A DNA stretch of 64,000 nucleotides, from contig KL197728.1 of the NCBI GenBank assembly GCA_000697665.1, forward strand, positions 592,598-656,597, in the 5' to 3' direction. The DNA comes from Jaapia argillacea MUCL 33604. Lineage: Eukaryota > Basidiomycota > Agaricomycetes > Jaapiales > Jaapiaceae. Below, one piece after another: positions 13,901-26,134 of the stretch. Position numbers and translations under genes: made by a program. Numbering within the stretch: the stretch's first letter is position 1; every line of letters starts with the position of its first letter. The notes under the pieces were generated by a model that had not been told where the DNA came from, did not search any database, and saw nothing but the letters and a program-made list of their open reading frames with translations.

Positions 13901-14241
13901 AGTTCTATGACGAGTCTCCAATATTTCTGGACCTCATTGAAGGCCGATCCTCCAGTATTGGTGATGAAGGTGGGTCATCTATCAGGTCCTATTCTGAGTG
14001 ACGTTAAGGTTCCCATCCAGTCAGCCCCTTCGACAAACTTTCCACGCAACCGTCCCATATCGATGAATTAGGATGGATTTGCACGCCGTCTGAAAGGCAA
14101 TTGTGGTGGATTCCTCCTCCTTACCGCCCGTCAATGTTCGACGCAGTCTGGAGTAACCTCAAGAACCTTGTCTTGAACAACAGAGGTACAACGGTCGTCC
14201 TCTGCGGGGGTATCACACAAGATACCTTGCCTGGAGAATAA
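7981..14241 (+). CDS. NLR protein: C2-like - NACHT - WD40 repeats
   Basis: Predicted STAND-type NTPase immune or self/non-self receptor. Exons: 7981-8177, 8235-8353, 8429-8745, 8909-9104, 9157-9312, 9360-10155, 10187-10889, 10946-12496, 12583-13969, 14021-14241, giving about 1880 aa in frame. The N-terminus is C2-like (HSVKVTVGRQVKTSRE, then PSWPDLDFVF and RLMVEVFDH). A helical linker precedes the NACHT module: Walker A GVAGSGKSA, Walker B VVIVIDALDE, and FQWAHTAC after the ATPase core. WD40 repeats fill 11.1-14.0 kb (ITALAFSPDGTHLVSGDLDG, VTALAFSPDSAHLFSGYEDG and others, partly degenerate). The C-terminal signature GWICTPSERQLWWIPP is typical of the family. The junction at 10155/10187 needs either a 31-nt intron or a 1-nt frameshift. 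The first Met is uncertain; an upstream exon is possible. Confidence 0.85.
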
Positions 14242-15697
14242 AGGAAGTGCATTTAGCAATCATTTTGTGTTTCGATTTATCGTTTTGCGTGGCAGAAGTG
14301 ATCCCTACTGTACACGTCCTGTACTTGGTTTTACGATGGTGGCACGCTGCAAGAATAGCCGTTCTCGCGATCGGATCCTTGGAATTGCCGCTCGATGCCA
14401 GAACTTCAAACAGATCCACAGAGATTTTCGATACTCGGGCTTCCCAAAGAACTATTGTCGGACTTCTCCAGTGCCACTACCATCTTCTCCGCCCAACCAG
14501 ACCTCCGTGACCGAACGGAGGTAAGTACTGTGTCTAGCCAATAAAATGTAAGAGAGGCGAAGGCAATATAGCATCCAAGCAGTCTTTCATTGGGATGGAA
14601 ACGTGAAAGGCCGTTGCTTGGCCCAGATAGAAAGTGAGAAAACCTCGACTTGTGGGTACATATGCAGGAGATTACTGGAAACTTTGCCTTCTCGTGGCGC
14701 TCTGGTCGCTTTAGCAAAAGCTCCGTGAACTTGGGTGGGACCTGTTCCACCCCTACGCCGTCAAGGACTTCGGTGACAAAGCCGTCGTGGTTGAAAAACT
14801 ACAAGAGATTGGTTCCGAAGGAGTCCGAGAGTTTGTACCGAGTGGCCTCCCCCTCCTCTTCATCTTGGGGCTCTAATCAGCTGATGTGAAAGGCGATCAG
14901 GATATAACGATCAAGAACACTCGGAATCTACGAGGTGGTCTTAATGGAATTGTCCCTACCACGGCCTTAACTCCTTACCTTTGGCGATCTCGGAACACAT
15001 GAAACTTGGTTTATAGGTTCCCGCAACTTGATGAGCGAGAGTCTGTTTATCGGTTGAGGATGATTGGGGCAGTCGAGAGTTATACCCGGTGCTGCCGTTT
15101 TATCGTGAGGGTTTAATCGGCCAGTGTAGAACATTGACTGAAATACGCAAGGGATCTGCAGAGTGGTTTTCCATGAGATCGAACGGGTGGGATGTCCGAG
15201 GTGCAATTGAAATGGGGGTGGTCGTGGCAAGGTAATACGTACCATTTCATACCTCCGAGTGACGAGGAGAACAATCGTCAATCGTCCTGCAAGTGCGGGG
15301 AAGTGATCAGTCGTAATCGATGGCGCTGGCTGTGGAGACGACTGAGCCAGGACCTTTGAGGAATACTATCGCCGTATGGGGTTGCTGCCATAGTAAGTGA
15401 CGAGCACCATCACGGAGAGGAGCAGCAAATAATAATTCCAGGAATCAAAGACTTGTATAGGGGAGTGTGCTTCCTGTCAGTCGATTTCGACAGATTTCGT
15501 CAGAGAGATATACTTGTAATAGAATTTGAGGTGAACATATCTTAAGACGGATTATCGGAAGAGAGGAGATATGGTCAGTACTATTCCGACCAAGGGTCAC
15601 GTGACAGGGAGGAACTGCAAACCAAATTCTCGACAGATTTCCTCCATTACCGCCCACAAGTCCACCAACTCATGCTTAGACTCCAAACTTTATTCTC
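14242..15697 (+). repeat. Decayed element, copy B, and intergenic DNA
   Basis: Between the NLR stop and the Mcd4 start there is no intact gene. The plus-strand frame at about 14670-14900 reads through RELGWDLFHPYAVKDFGD and EIGSEGVREFVPSGLP but contains in-frame stops, so it is a remnant. DNA at 14,990-15,150 matches 5,690-5,860 in the same orientation. Together the two copies bracket the NLR gene. The final few hundred bases presumably hold the Mcd4 promoter. Confidence 0.4.
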
Positions 15698-18600
15698 ATG
15701 ACAGCACCAAAGGCCTCGACGAGAACCTCGAACGACTCAATATCATGGCTCCTTATCCTTGGGCTTATATTCCACTTGACCTACATCGGAACAGTCTTCG
15801 ACTGCTACTTCACAAGTCCGGTCGTTCATGGCATGCAATCCTTTCGGATGACTCAGCCGTTGGCGAGGCGATTGGTTCTAATAGTCGGTCGGTACGCTCC
15901 TCCTATGTCTCGGCAAACACCCGAGCCTCAGTGCTGATCTCAGGCGCGTACTAGGTGATGGCCTGCGAGCCGACTTGTTATTTGGTGTGAACGGGTTCAA
16001 AGACGTAGTCCTGGATGCTCCTGAGGTGGTCGCTCCATATTTAAGAGATGTGATTGAGAGAAGAGGCGCGTTTGGCGTTTCTCATACGAGAGTGCCGACT
16101 GAGAGTCGACCTGGGCATGTTGCCATCATCGGTGAGTGTGTTCATGGAAAAGTATTATGTCTGACGCGATTGGATGGGCGTTTCTGGTGTAGGTGGAATG
16201 TACGAGGACGTGTCGGCAGTGACCAAGGTCAGACCAGTCCTAGTTCACGTCCCTTCTGTCGATTTACTGTTATTGATTAGGGATGGAAGACGAACCCGGT
16301 AACTACTATTACATCGGTATACTTCGTTGAACTTACGCGTAATATGTTTGGAATCCTTGACGAATCCAGGTCGAGTTCGATTCAGTATTTAATCAATCCA
16401 GCCACACCTTTTCTTTCGGCTCGCCGGACATCTTACCGATGTTCGCCCACGGAGCAACTCCTGGTAAAGTGAAGATGTGGTGTTACCAGGAGGAAGATGA
16501 GGATTTCACCAAAGGTCTCTGCTTTCCCTACATCTGGTTTGTGGATCATAGTTGAAATACCAAGTCCTCCACTATAGATGCCACGGCCTTAGACCTTTGG
16601 GTGCTTTCCAATCTACGAATCCTTTTCCAAAATGCCACTGCCGATCCTATTTTGGAGTCCCAGCTGAGGTCTGAGAAGGTCGTCTTTTTCTTACACTTAC
16701 TGGGGTTGGATACCACCGGCCATAGTTACAGACCTTTCTCAAAGGTAGTAGATTCCGCAGGCAATCACCATCTTCTACCGCTTCGCTTTGGCTAACCTTC
16801 TCCGCTTGGAATAGGAATATATGCGTAACATTCAAGTCGTAGACAGTATCGTTCGACAAACCGAACTGCTCCTCGGAGAGTTTTACGGGGACGAAGAGAC
16901 GAGTTTCATTTTTACTGCCGATCACGGGATGAGTAAGATTGGGAACCACGGTGATGGAGGTCAGTCTCCCACCTCCTCGCTTCAAGTTCCTCACCTAAAG
17001 AAATCTACAAAATCTCTCCTGCAGATCCAGACAATACCCGTACCCCCCTAATAGCTTGGGGAGCCTCCCTCCGACCTCCTCTCCCATCCTCTCCTTCCCA
17101 CCCCTCCACACACGACATCTACTCGGCCCCGTGGAATCTCAATCATCTCCATCGTCTTGACGTATCCCAAGCCGACATCGCTCCCTTAATGGCTACCCTC
17201 CTCGGTCTCGACTGGCCTGTCAACTCTGTGGGCGTCCTTCCTGATGTTGATCCTCACGGGTCAGGGTATGTGGATTGGGAGAAGGCGGGCGGCGAGAGAG
17301 GGAGGGCAGAAGCCGCGATTGTTAATGCGAAGGTGATTTTGGAGCATTATAGGGTTAAACATGGTTCGTGCTTAGGTGCTTTTGAATGGGTACTTTGATC
17401 GCTTATGTTGCTGTCGAGACTAGAGATCAAGAAATCGCATGCCTTGTTCTACGCCCCTTACCCTCCCCTCAATCACCAAGATGCCGTCCCGGGATCGAGT
17501 CAATTATCCGATATCGAATCTCTGTTTGAAAAAGGGGAGTGGAATAAAGTGAGGGAGAGTTGTTTTGAGTTGATTGGAGTTACTCTCGAAGGTTTAAGAT
17601 ATCTCCAAACGTTTGTCTTTTTGCGCCGTTCTTCGCTTTTCAATACTCACAGAACGTTCTCCAGATATGATCGGACGTTAATCCGAGGAATTGTGCTCGC
17701 CGCCTACCTTGGTTGGGCAGCATATAGTGCAGTCTTCATCCTGGTCCCACGCTCTTCAATCACCTCTCGACCATACCAGCGCAGCCAACTCCAGGCTGTC
17801 CTGACATCAACATCTTGGGTCACACTGTTCTCATTCTGGATTTTGTTTGCAGTTCAGAGATCTCCATGGACGTTCTACCTCTACATCACATTTCCTTGTT
17901 ACTTTTGGTATCGAGCGATATCGAGGGGGACGGAGCCTTTCTTGGCTCATGTCAGTTCTCCGAAATTTGGAATGACTGAGGTTGTCAAGGTGGTGGGACG
18001 AGGCGTGTTGATTGTCAGTGCGTTGTTGAGTATGGTTGTACGTTTAACCATCATCGCCAAGACTCTGTTTGTTTGTGATTGACAATACCTCCACCTATAG
18101 GCCGCATATACCCACAGATCGATATGGAGTGCAGGGTTCCTGATAATAGGCGTCCTTTGGCCATTGGTCTCTTGGTCAAATGAAGTCCTCAAGAACCGTC
18201 TCTTGTTGTTGGCGTGGATCGGCTCATGTCTGGTCACAGGAATGTTTCCATTGTTGGGAGTCGATAAGAAGGAGAGTTTGGCTGCTATGTATGCTGAACT
18301 TGCTCACTTGGCTGTGGATTTCACCACTGACCTTCATACGGTGGATGGGGTAGATTATCTGGTGGTTTGTGTACGATTGCCCTGGGTTCGGCCGCTGCAG
18401 GTTGGGACTGGTGTCAACCAAAGTCTAGAATGTGGAAAATATACCTTATCCAGGTCCGTATGCCTTAACAGCCAGCTCTAGGGAGCCAACTGATCTGCGT
18501 TCGACAGCTTGGTTTCATTGCCATTACCATGGTCATCACAACGAGCTCGGTGATCAATCTTCAAGCGAAAGCTGGCCTTCCGCTACTGAATCAAGTTTGT

Positions 18601-19681
18601 GGATGGGTCGTGCTTGGTAATACTCGAGACCTCCTCCTTCATATCCAACTCTAAACGACTTTCTTCCAATATACAGGATCAGCGACATTATTACCCTTCC
18701 TTTTGCCATTACAATATCCTGACGCATTGTCGAAAATGACAGTATACTTCCTAGCCTTCAGTCCTTGTTTCATTATCCTATCTATCAGCGTTGAAGGGCT
18801 GTTTTATGTTGCATACTCGATGACCCTCGTTTTGTGGATTGAGGTGGAGGCGAGTTTACGGTTGCTCGCTTCCTTCCCCTCTCGACCACAAGGCATATCG
18901 AATAGAGTGAAGAGTAAGGTTGGAGATTTACAGACATACAAGCCTCGTACGGACGACTTGAGGATCGCGTTGTTCTTCCTCTTTTTCGTACAGGTCGGTT
19001 TTTTCGGCACCGGCAAGTAAGTCCATTCTGTCCACCTTCCATCCTGCTTGGTTTTTTTGACTTCATTTCATCAGCGTTGCGTCAATATCGTGAGTTGATT
19101 TTCTCCGTCCACTAAACTATCCTATATTCATGGAGCTTTGCCCATGTAGATCATTCTACCTTGAGCCAGTGTATCGTCTAATGCCTATCTTCCGCCCATT
19201 CCTGATGGCCGCACTTCTGGTACTTGTCTTCTCACTACCAATAATCCCTCATGCTTCGTGCTCACAGTTTCTCAGGTATTCAAGATCGTAGCCCCCTATG
19301 TTATCCTGTCGGTTGCATTTGCCACTCTCAACGCCCGCCTTCGCTTGCCGCCATTTTCGCTGTTTCTCGTGGCGATGACTCTCACAGATGGTATGATGTG
19401 TTTGATGGATGACACTGTCTTGCTGCTGATATCGATTCTTGGTAGGAATGACTGTTACCTTTTTCTTCAATGTCACCGATATAGGTAAAATGGGCGGACT
19501 CTTTGCATTGATTCCGCTGACCGTTGGTCGTCTAGGTTCATGGTTGGAAATCGGACAAACAATCAGCTTCTTCTGCATCACGTCGCTGTTGCTAGTTTGG
19601 TCTGCTGGAATTTGCGCTGCCGGCGAGCTCCTCATGGCTGATGTATTGGGTTCCACTCGGACCAGACAAAAAGTAGACTAA
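15698..19681 (+). CDS. mcd4: GPI ethanolamine phosphate transferase 1 (Mcd4/PIG-N)
   Basis: ER membrane enzyme that adds phosphoethanolamine to the first mannose of the GPI anchor precursor. Exons resolved by eye: 15698-15887, 15955-16131, 16193-16227, 16281-16298, 16370-16514, 16578-16744, 16815-16959, 17025-17363, 17424 to about 18038, and further exons to 19681; the join near 18.3-18.5 kb is unresolved. An N-terminal membrane anchor ([16 protein letters not shown]) is followed by the lumenal alkaline-phosphatase-fold domain: [72 protein letters not shown] and [10 protein letters not shown], which hold the metal-binding Asp/His residues. Several C-terminal membrane spans follow. Order and motifs match the whole family, and no truncation is seen. 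Confidence 0.92.
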
Positions 19682-19976
19682 GTCTCCCTTTGACACCGAC
19701 ATCATGATAAGAACTTTAGTGACTTGCATGAGTCCGTTCTGGTACATATACAAGTTGGCTGACAGAGATTACATGCTACATGAGAAAGATGCGAATGGAA
19801 GGCTACTAGGAGTCAAGGATAAGGATAAGTGAGAACGGCACGGAAGGACCATCAAGAGGGGACCCGAGGCAACGTATGTTGGCAGGCTCGGGGGTTGTCG
19901 GAGCTTGGGCCATGCTGGTTCAACTTCACCCATTGCTGCTACTGCCCACGGGAAGAGGACTCAATCGCTCCAGCAG

Positions 19977-22295
19977 TCAAGTGCATTCAACGACGTTGGG
20001 GCGTGAGAGAGGCTGCTGTGCCCAGCAGCGTTCAACGAAATCCCATAGGACGTCGGACATCGGTTTGTATACCTGTGTAGCAAGTGGGCGCACTGGACGG
20101 TTGCCGATCATAATCTGCAGCAACGCAGCCGAGTCGTGCGGATAATCAAAGAATGGAGGCAAGCCAGTGTAGATCTAAGAGAGGTGAGGAGATGGTGAGG
20201 GAGGAAGCAGCAGGGCGAAACGACTAAGAGAAACCAACCTCCAGACAGACACAACCGAATGCGTAAATGTCGCTGGCTGCAGTCCGCTGAAATTTATGGA
20301 TGTCGGCGAACAGTTCCGGACTGTGAAGCTCGGGAGCCATCCACCTCACAGAACCACTGCGATGTCCGCTCTGGGATTGGGTTGTAGCATCGGCAAATCC
20401 TATCAAACCAAAATCTGCCAGGCGGACATGGCCGTCGTCATCGATAAATATATTTGTCTGGAAACAAGTGAGCGTTTGCAGGCGATTATTCAAGGAGGGC
20501 ATACCCCGCGTAAGTCTCCGTGGACAATTTGGAGGGCGTGCATGTATTCGAGACCCTTCGTGACCTCCAGCAGCTTAAAAAAACAGAGGCGTGAGTTGAA
20601 AAGTCGTTTTCCAAAAATCAACCGGATGGAGCATACCAGCTCGTCAATATTGGCCCTCGGCGAAGGGTGCTCCTCCAGGTACTTGAGAACATTTCCATTC
20701 TTCATCCACGGTGATACCATGCAAAGGAGCGGAGGAAAAGTCACCCGGTCAATTCCAAGGAATGGAAGAATATGTTCGTGGTCGAGATGCTTCCAAATAA
20801 GTGCTTCTTGACAGAATTTCTTTGGGAGACAAGCAGGGTATGGCTCATGATGTGTAGGTGAAAGGTAATTAGCTGCTCACCTTTTCTAATTGTTGGCGGG
20901 CCTTCGGAGGTCCATAAACGCGGAGTCGTTTAAGCGCGACAGCAGAGGAGTTCACCGTCTTCCAGTTATGCGGAGACAGGAACCCGCGAAATATGTCAGC
21001 GAAACCCCCACCGCAAATGGGTTGGTTCGACTCTAGGCGTATGGTCGAAACGAATATGGCAGAAGGCAACCGATCCGATAAGGCGGATAATTTGATGAGA
21101 ATCCCAAGACTCTGTCGAAGAAAGAGTTGATCACGAGTATGGGAATCTTTCAGGGCCTACGAAAGACGGTTAAATAGGACATTAGAACTGATGACCAAAG
21201 ATACCGTAAGGATTAGATCCAGAAACTGTTCAGCATCATCGCTTTGGAGATTGTAAATCGTCGTCTTGTTCTCGTTCTCGGCGAGGACTTCTCGAAGCGT
21301 CGAAAAGAGACCTTCGTCGTCTGATGCGAGGCAAGTAGCATGCCGAGCTTGGGGAAGGATTTGGAAACCCAGCTACGTGACCGTTGTTACTTGTTAGCGA
21401 CAGCCAATGTACAGCAAGTGTAGCATACCGCATTTAGCTCGTGGCGACAACGCCAACTTCCCACCAAGCGAAGAACAAGGTTCCGTTGGTCCATCTCCCA
21501 GGCGCCCTTGGTCACCAATTCTTTGATATGCTTGATCCTGACCTGACCTGAGGACACCGCCGATGCATAATCACATAAGATTTACCGCAATTTTGAGCTA
21601 TAATCGGGTTTGGAGACAAATTCATATATCGAGGTTATCATGTACTGTTGAAGTCACAGAAAGCAGCAATGTTAGTTTCGGTGATTGTCAAGGACAAAGC
21701 TCAAGCGTCGCTTCACACCTGACATGGATGTCTTGTCTTTGGTTCAATAATTAGGCGTTGAATCTGGAGCCTCGCCGCCCAAGTCCTCCAATACATCTCA
21801 TCGTACCACGCAGCCGAGTCCCGATTCTCAAACCTGCACAAATACTTCCATGAGCTCGTCGATAGGGATACTTCATTACCTTCTTCCCAGTGCGATATTG
21901 CGGTAATATGACGCAACTCGACACGAAAAACCCATAGCCGAAGGGGACCCTTCAAGAAGAATCGGGGAGAAATTATCAGGACTTGACTGGAGAAGAGTGA
22001 GACGTTAATCTGGTACCTCGTGTCGTACGGCATACAAGAACTCTTCATCAAGGATGGCATACGCAGTCTCCATTGGGTCCTTGCCAGGCTGATACCAGAA
22101 GAACACACCACGGCCAACCCTGACGAACGAGCTTCGACTCCCGGTGACAATATTCTGTTCTGAGAGCAATGTATCCCATTCTTTGGGGAGACCGAGTAGT
22201 GCTCCTTGCGCTGAAACGCGGACATGTGTTAGCCGAACGGGATCGTAAGGTGTGCTGATGTCGAGCCTTGGAGTCCCTGAGGGGCGTCTGACCAT
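19977..22295 (-). CDS. CRIB/PBD domain - TKL-like protein kinase
   Basis: The N-terminus (start 22295) carries a p21-Rho-binding/CRIB motif, ISTPYDPVRLTHV, then LGLPKEWDTLLSEQNI, which binds GTP-loaded Cdc42/Rac in PAK-type proteins. The next part (FFWYQPGKDP..., then WYDEMYWRTWAARLQ) could be a PH-like or linker region. The exons continue through RIKHIKELVTKGAWEMDQR to a kinase domain: Gly loop ICGGGFADIFRG, Lys in AVALKRL, catalytic loop QIVHGDLRG joined across an intron to TNIFIDDDGH, VRLADFGLIG, and RWMAPELHS. The tail ends VERCWAQQPLSRPNVVECT. The catalytic loop reads HGD instead of HRD, as in many Agaricomycete TKL kinases. In-phase introns (for example GAG|gtacca...gaag|GGT near 22.0 kb and CG|gtaaat...gtcag|G near 21.55 kb) support one gene. 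No transcript evidence. Confidence 0.7.
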
Positions 22296-22915
22296 CGTAG
22301 AAGTGATGAGCTTGATGAGAGGATGTCAGAAAGCCTAGACGGATGACGCCCGTAGCCTCGCTCGTTACTGGTGGAAGCCTGCACTGCACACCGCCACCGC
22401 ACCCTATATGCAGCAGTGAACATTGAGTTGCTTGGCCGGAATCGCTCGGACGTGGGCTGTGTGGTACGTTGAGATAAGTGTGAAGGAATAACAAAATTAG
22501 AAGAAGCAATGATTAAAATGGTTGGCCTTCAAAGAAGGGTGATATCGTAGAAGAGGTGGGAGAAAGCACTGGTAACAGAAAATGGAAAACAGAGACAAGC
22601 ACCAGGAACAAGTGGCAGGGAAAATGAGCTGATCGAATTCAACGTTTGTCCACCCACATAACAAGCTATCGTGAAACTGAGCCATGGCTGGGCGAGATGG
22701 TTGAACGGAACAAGGGCCCGGGCCTTGGACCTCCTTGTCCACAACCACGGACTTCTCAAAAACCCCCCATACTTATTCGCAAACTGTAGAGAGGTAGTCG
22801 GTATGTCATTGTATTACGCATACAACGGATAAAAAAAAGGTAGCTAGAAGAGTGTATACATTACAGTCATCGTCAACCAAACACGAAGGGCACGAAGTAT
22901 GCTCTATACCAAGTG
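22296..22915. other. Intergenic, no supported gene
   Basis: Leader and promoter of the CRIB-kinase gene, read leftward from 22295, and 3' flank of the first transporter. Short hydrophobic frames on the minus strand (22497-22759) show no domain and are not called. Confidence 0.4.
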
Positions 22916-25384
22916 TTACACAGGAGGAGTGCACCCAAACGAAGTAGCAGCCCCATTCTCAAACGTAACCTTGATAGCAGTTCCCGACCCATACATACCT
23001 ACAAGAACGCAACCACACCATCAGCACCACCCTCAACACCAAAGAAAAGTGGGAGGAGGGACTCACCAAGACCAGCAAGAGTCAACGCTCCCAAAAACAA
23101 AACGAAATTAAACAACTTGAACATCCACCTTCCAGAGAAGAAACCCCTCTTCCACCTCGACAACGAACTCCAACTGTCACCTGGGTCGTTCTTCGCTGCG
23201 TCTACTACCATGTCGAAACCGAGTAGGAAGAGAGGGGGGAAAGTGTATGTGAATTGCATGATGCAGATGGCTGCAACGAGACCGGAGATGGTTTGGACTT
23301 GGGGGATGGCAGAGCCTATGATGAAAGCTGCAAGATTGGCGAGGTTAGTGATGAATGCAAAGAGTGAAAAGGAGGACGTACCGAGTGTCCAGTAGATGAA
23401 GACCATTCCTACACAACGAAAGTAACGTTATCAACAAAAAATCAACGAAATAGTCCTCGAGAGATCAACTCACCAGTCCAGATAAACCTTCCTCTCCTAC
23501 TCATCAAAGGCGGACCTTGCATCCAATCCTCCACAATCGAGATATAAGCAATCTCTACACACACGAACATGCCATCAACTCACGTCCACCAAATCACACA
23601 CAAATGACGAAAAACACTCACTAATTCCGATATTGCCATACAACCCAGCAGCGATAATCCCAGTGATCAAACCGATAGAATTCCCCATAGTCTGCCATCC
23701 ATACTTACTCACACCTTGGAATGCAAGGGGGAGGGTGTATTGTCCTTGGAAAGCGTAGACGAATATCCCGTAGAGCATGTAGACCACGCTGATTAGGAGT
23801 TGAGCGCAGACCATCCCTTTCCAGAAGTCCATTGGGCGTCTATAAAACGGTGGGTTCAAACCATCAGGATTACGAAATACGATAAAGGGGGATGGAAGAA
23901 CTGACCTCATCTCAGCCATGAACCTACCCCACCAAAAACACATCAGCATATATCCAGTCAACAGGAAAAAATCGATACGTACTCGGGGAAGATCATAGCT
24001 CCACCATAAGCAAACACCATGTTCATGATACCATTAACTTTGTAAAAGATCGGTTGGCTGACAAACGCCGCTTTCTGGATAGGACCTGAAGCGATGGCAG
24101 GTCCGTATGCAGCTAGAGCGGAAGCGTAGTTGGGTGGGGAGTGTGCTACGAAACCCATCGAGGAGAAGATGACGATCAGGTTGAGCCAGACGGCACTAAA
24201 AAAAGGGGGGGGAGTTGTTAGCGGGTGCGGTTAACGGCGAGGCGAATTGACGAAAAGGATCACTCGTCGAGCTCGACTTACGAATTAGCCAACCACCCAT
24301 AAGATTTCAAACTCCTGATCTGTCCGATGACCATACCGAAAAGCGCCCAAATCAAGATCGCGATGGAGAAACAGAACGCCTTGTTCCTCGCAATCTGTTC
24401 GACGGCTTGTCCGTTTGAGAGACAGATGGTACCGACCTACGAGAAACCCATGATGTCAGAATTGATGTACGGACGTGAAATCGGTGACGCGAATAGCAAG
24501 GTCAGAAACGGATGGCGAATTGGGAAAGGAGATAGGAATACAGAAAGGGGGAGAGGAATACCGAAAAACAGAGGGTAAGAGGGGGACACCCACGTTGATG
24601 ATAAGCTGTATACTCTGCAAGACGGTACAAAGATGTTTGAACCACCTCCCAAAGATCCTCTCAGCCAAATCAGCATAGGTCTTGACTGGATACCGATCCG
24701 AATCGAGTTTAATGAAAAGACGCCAAAGGATCAAGCCAGTGTAACACGCCACCCCTCCCACTATACGAACGAACATTAGCGACCGTTATTCCTCCTCCCA
24801 AAATGACAGGAGCGTTCTAAAACAGGCACAAATACTCACTGACGAAATATAAGATAACACCGGGTACATAACCAACTTGACTGAACGCGTATGGGGCGTT
24901 GAAAGGACCCAAGATATCCGTGGTGATAAGGTAGAACACCGATGCCCAACCAGCTGTGCGCAAAGCTCGGCGAGCTGTGATGAGTTCTTCTTCATGTGAA
25001 GAGAGAGACGGGGTTTTGCTGTCTCCCTTCTCTTGATAGTCCCTAAAACCAACCACGGAGAAAATGCGGTGAGTAAGGGAGAAACATGGAAAGGAGATGA
25101 TGTGGGAAACGTACGTGGATACGGTCTCTCCTCGAGCTTCGCGACCTCGAGAGATCTCTGCTTGATCGAGGTAGGTTTGGAAAGGGACTCGGTGGTGTCC
25201 ATGTACACGATCAAGTTGATGATCGGGTTGACCTATCATTCATCCCATCCTCAGTCATCCATGCACCAACCCAAATAACACGCAAGAAAATAAAGAAAAG
25301 AAGCGCACCAGTAACTTCATACGCATCGGTACCCTCCATCTTGATAGGTGCACCTTCACCTCCTACATTACCAACAGATGCCAT
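22916..25384 (-). CDS. Amino-acid transporter, AAAP family, copy 1
   Basis: Multi-span permease, probably proton-coupled uptake of amino acids at the plasma membrane (fungal Aa_trans/AAAP group). The start at 25384 reads MASVGNVGGEGAPIKMEGTD. A cytosolic N-terminal segment precedes ELITARRALRTAGWASVFYL and LGPFNAPYAFSQVGYVPG, the usual first transporter span. Later exons give RYPVKTYADLAERIFGRWFK, IQLIINVGTICLSN, GFVAHSPPNYASALAAYG, VNGIMNMVFAYGGAMIFPEF, PMDFWKGMVCAQ, FVYAFQGQYTLPLAFQGVSK and FTYTFPPLFLLGFDMVVDAA. The C-terminus ends VTFENGAATSFGCTPPV. About 11 membrane spans are expected. Introns are short and lie at positions shared with the two neighbouring copies. Same strand and order as copies 2 and 3; no break seen. 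Confidence 0.85.
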
Positions 25385-26134
25385 CCTAGTCCAATCGTTC
25401 GAATCTCGATTTCAGGGGGTTTGTGTCGTGGGTCAGGTCGACTCTCAACGAAGAGAACGATTGAAGGGGAAAAGAAGGGAAGCACCTTCCCGTCTTTTAT
25501 GGTTGGGAGCGCATCATCAGGATAAAAATAAACAGGGAGGGGCGCCGTGAGGAGAAGCAAAGATGATGATAGTGCAGCATATGGTCGACACTAAACCTGT
25601 CGTGTGCTTATCTGCCATATACGTTGCAACACCAATCGTGGGATGGGTATGTGGAGCAAGAATAGCCAGGGCCCACACGGTAGTTTTGCAGAAGCACAAC
25701 TGAGAGGGGCAAAGATAGCGTCAGAGTGTGGAGAATTTGGCTTATCGGATACCCAACGCATGAAAGCAGAAAGGGGCGTTCTGATCCTTCCGAGAATCCA
25801 TTCTACAAGAGTCTGCGAGGTGGTCGAGAGACGAAGTATTGCAGCGCGTGGCTACACGGAGTTGTGTCACGTGTGGCCTGGAAGCCCTGGAACTTTAATT
25901 GAAAGAAGTCACACGACCCGGAAACCTGGTGGTAAGTACAGGTCCCTCGAGCTCACTGCATGTGGGTCAGTACAAGATCTCGCTTGCCTTCATCCCTTTC
26001 CCCATCTAAGCCTGCACACGAGCACCGAGACCCCCATCCGACGGCGCCCCCACGGAATCCCTTCATCCCTGCCATACCATTCATCCGATGCAACTCGCGC
26101 TTCAAATTCTAGTCCCCATCCTCGTTCCAAACAA
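25385..26134. other. Spacer between transporter copies 1 and 2
   Basis: Promoter region of copy 1 (read leftward) and 3' flank of copy 2. GATA-type motifs occur singly (GGATAA near 25,519, TTATCT near 25,610, TTATCGGATA near 25,741). The compact GATA block seen upstream of copies 2 and 3 is absent. No gene. Confidence 0.4.
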
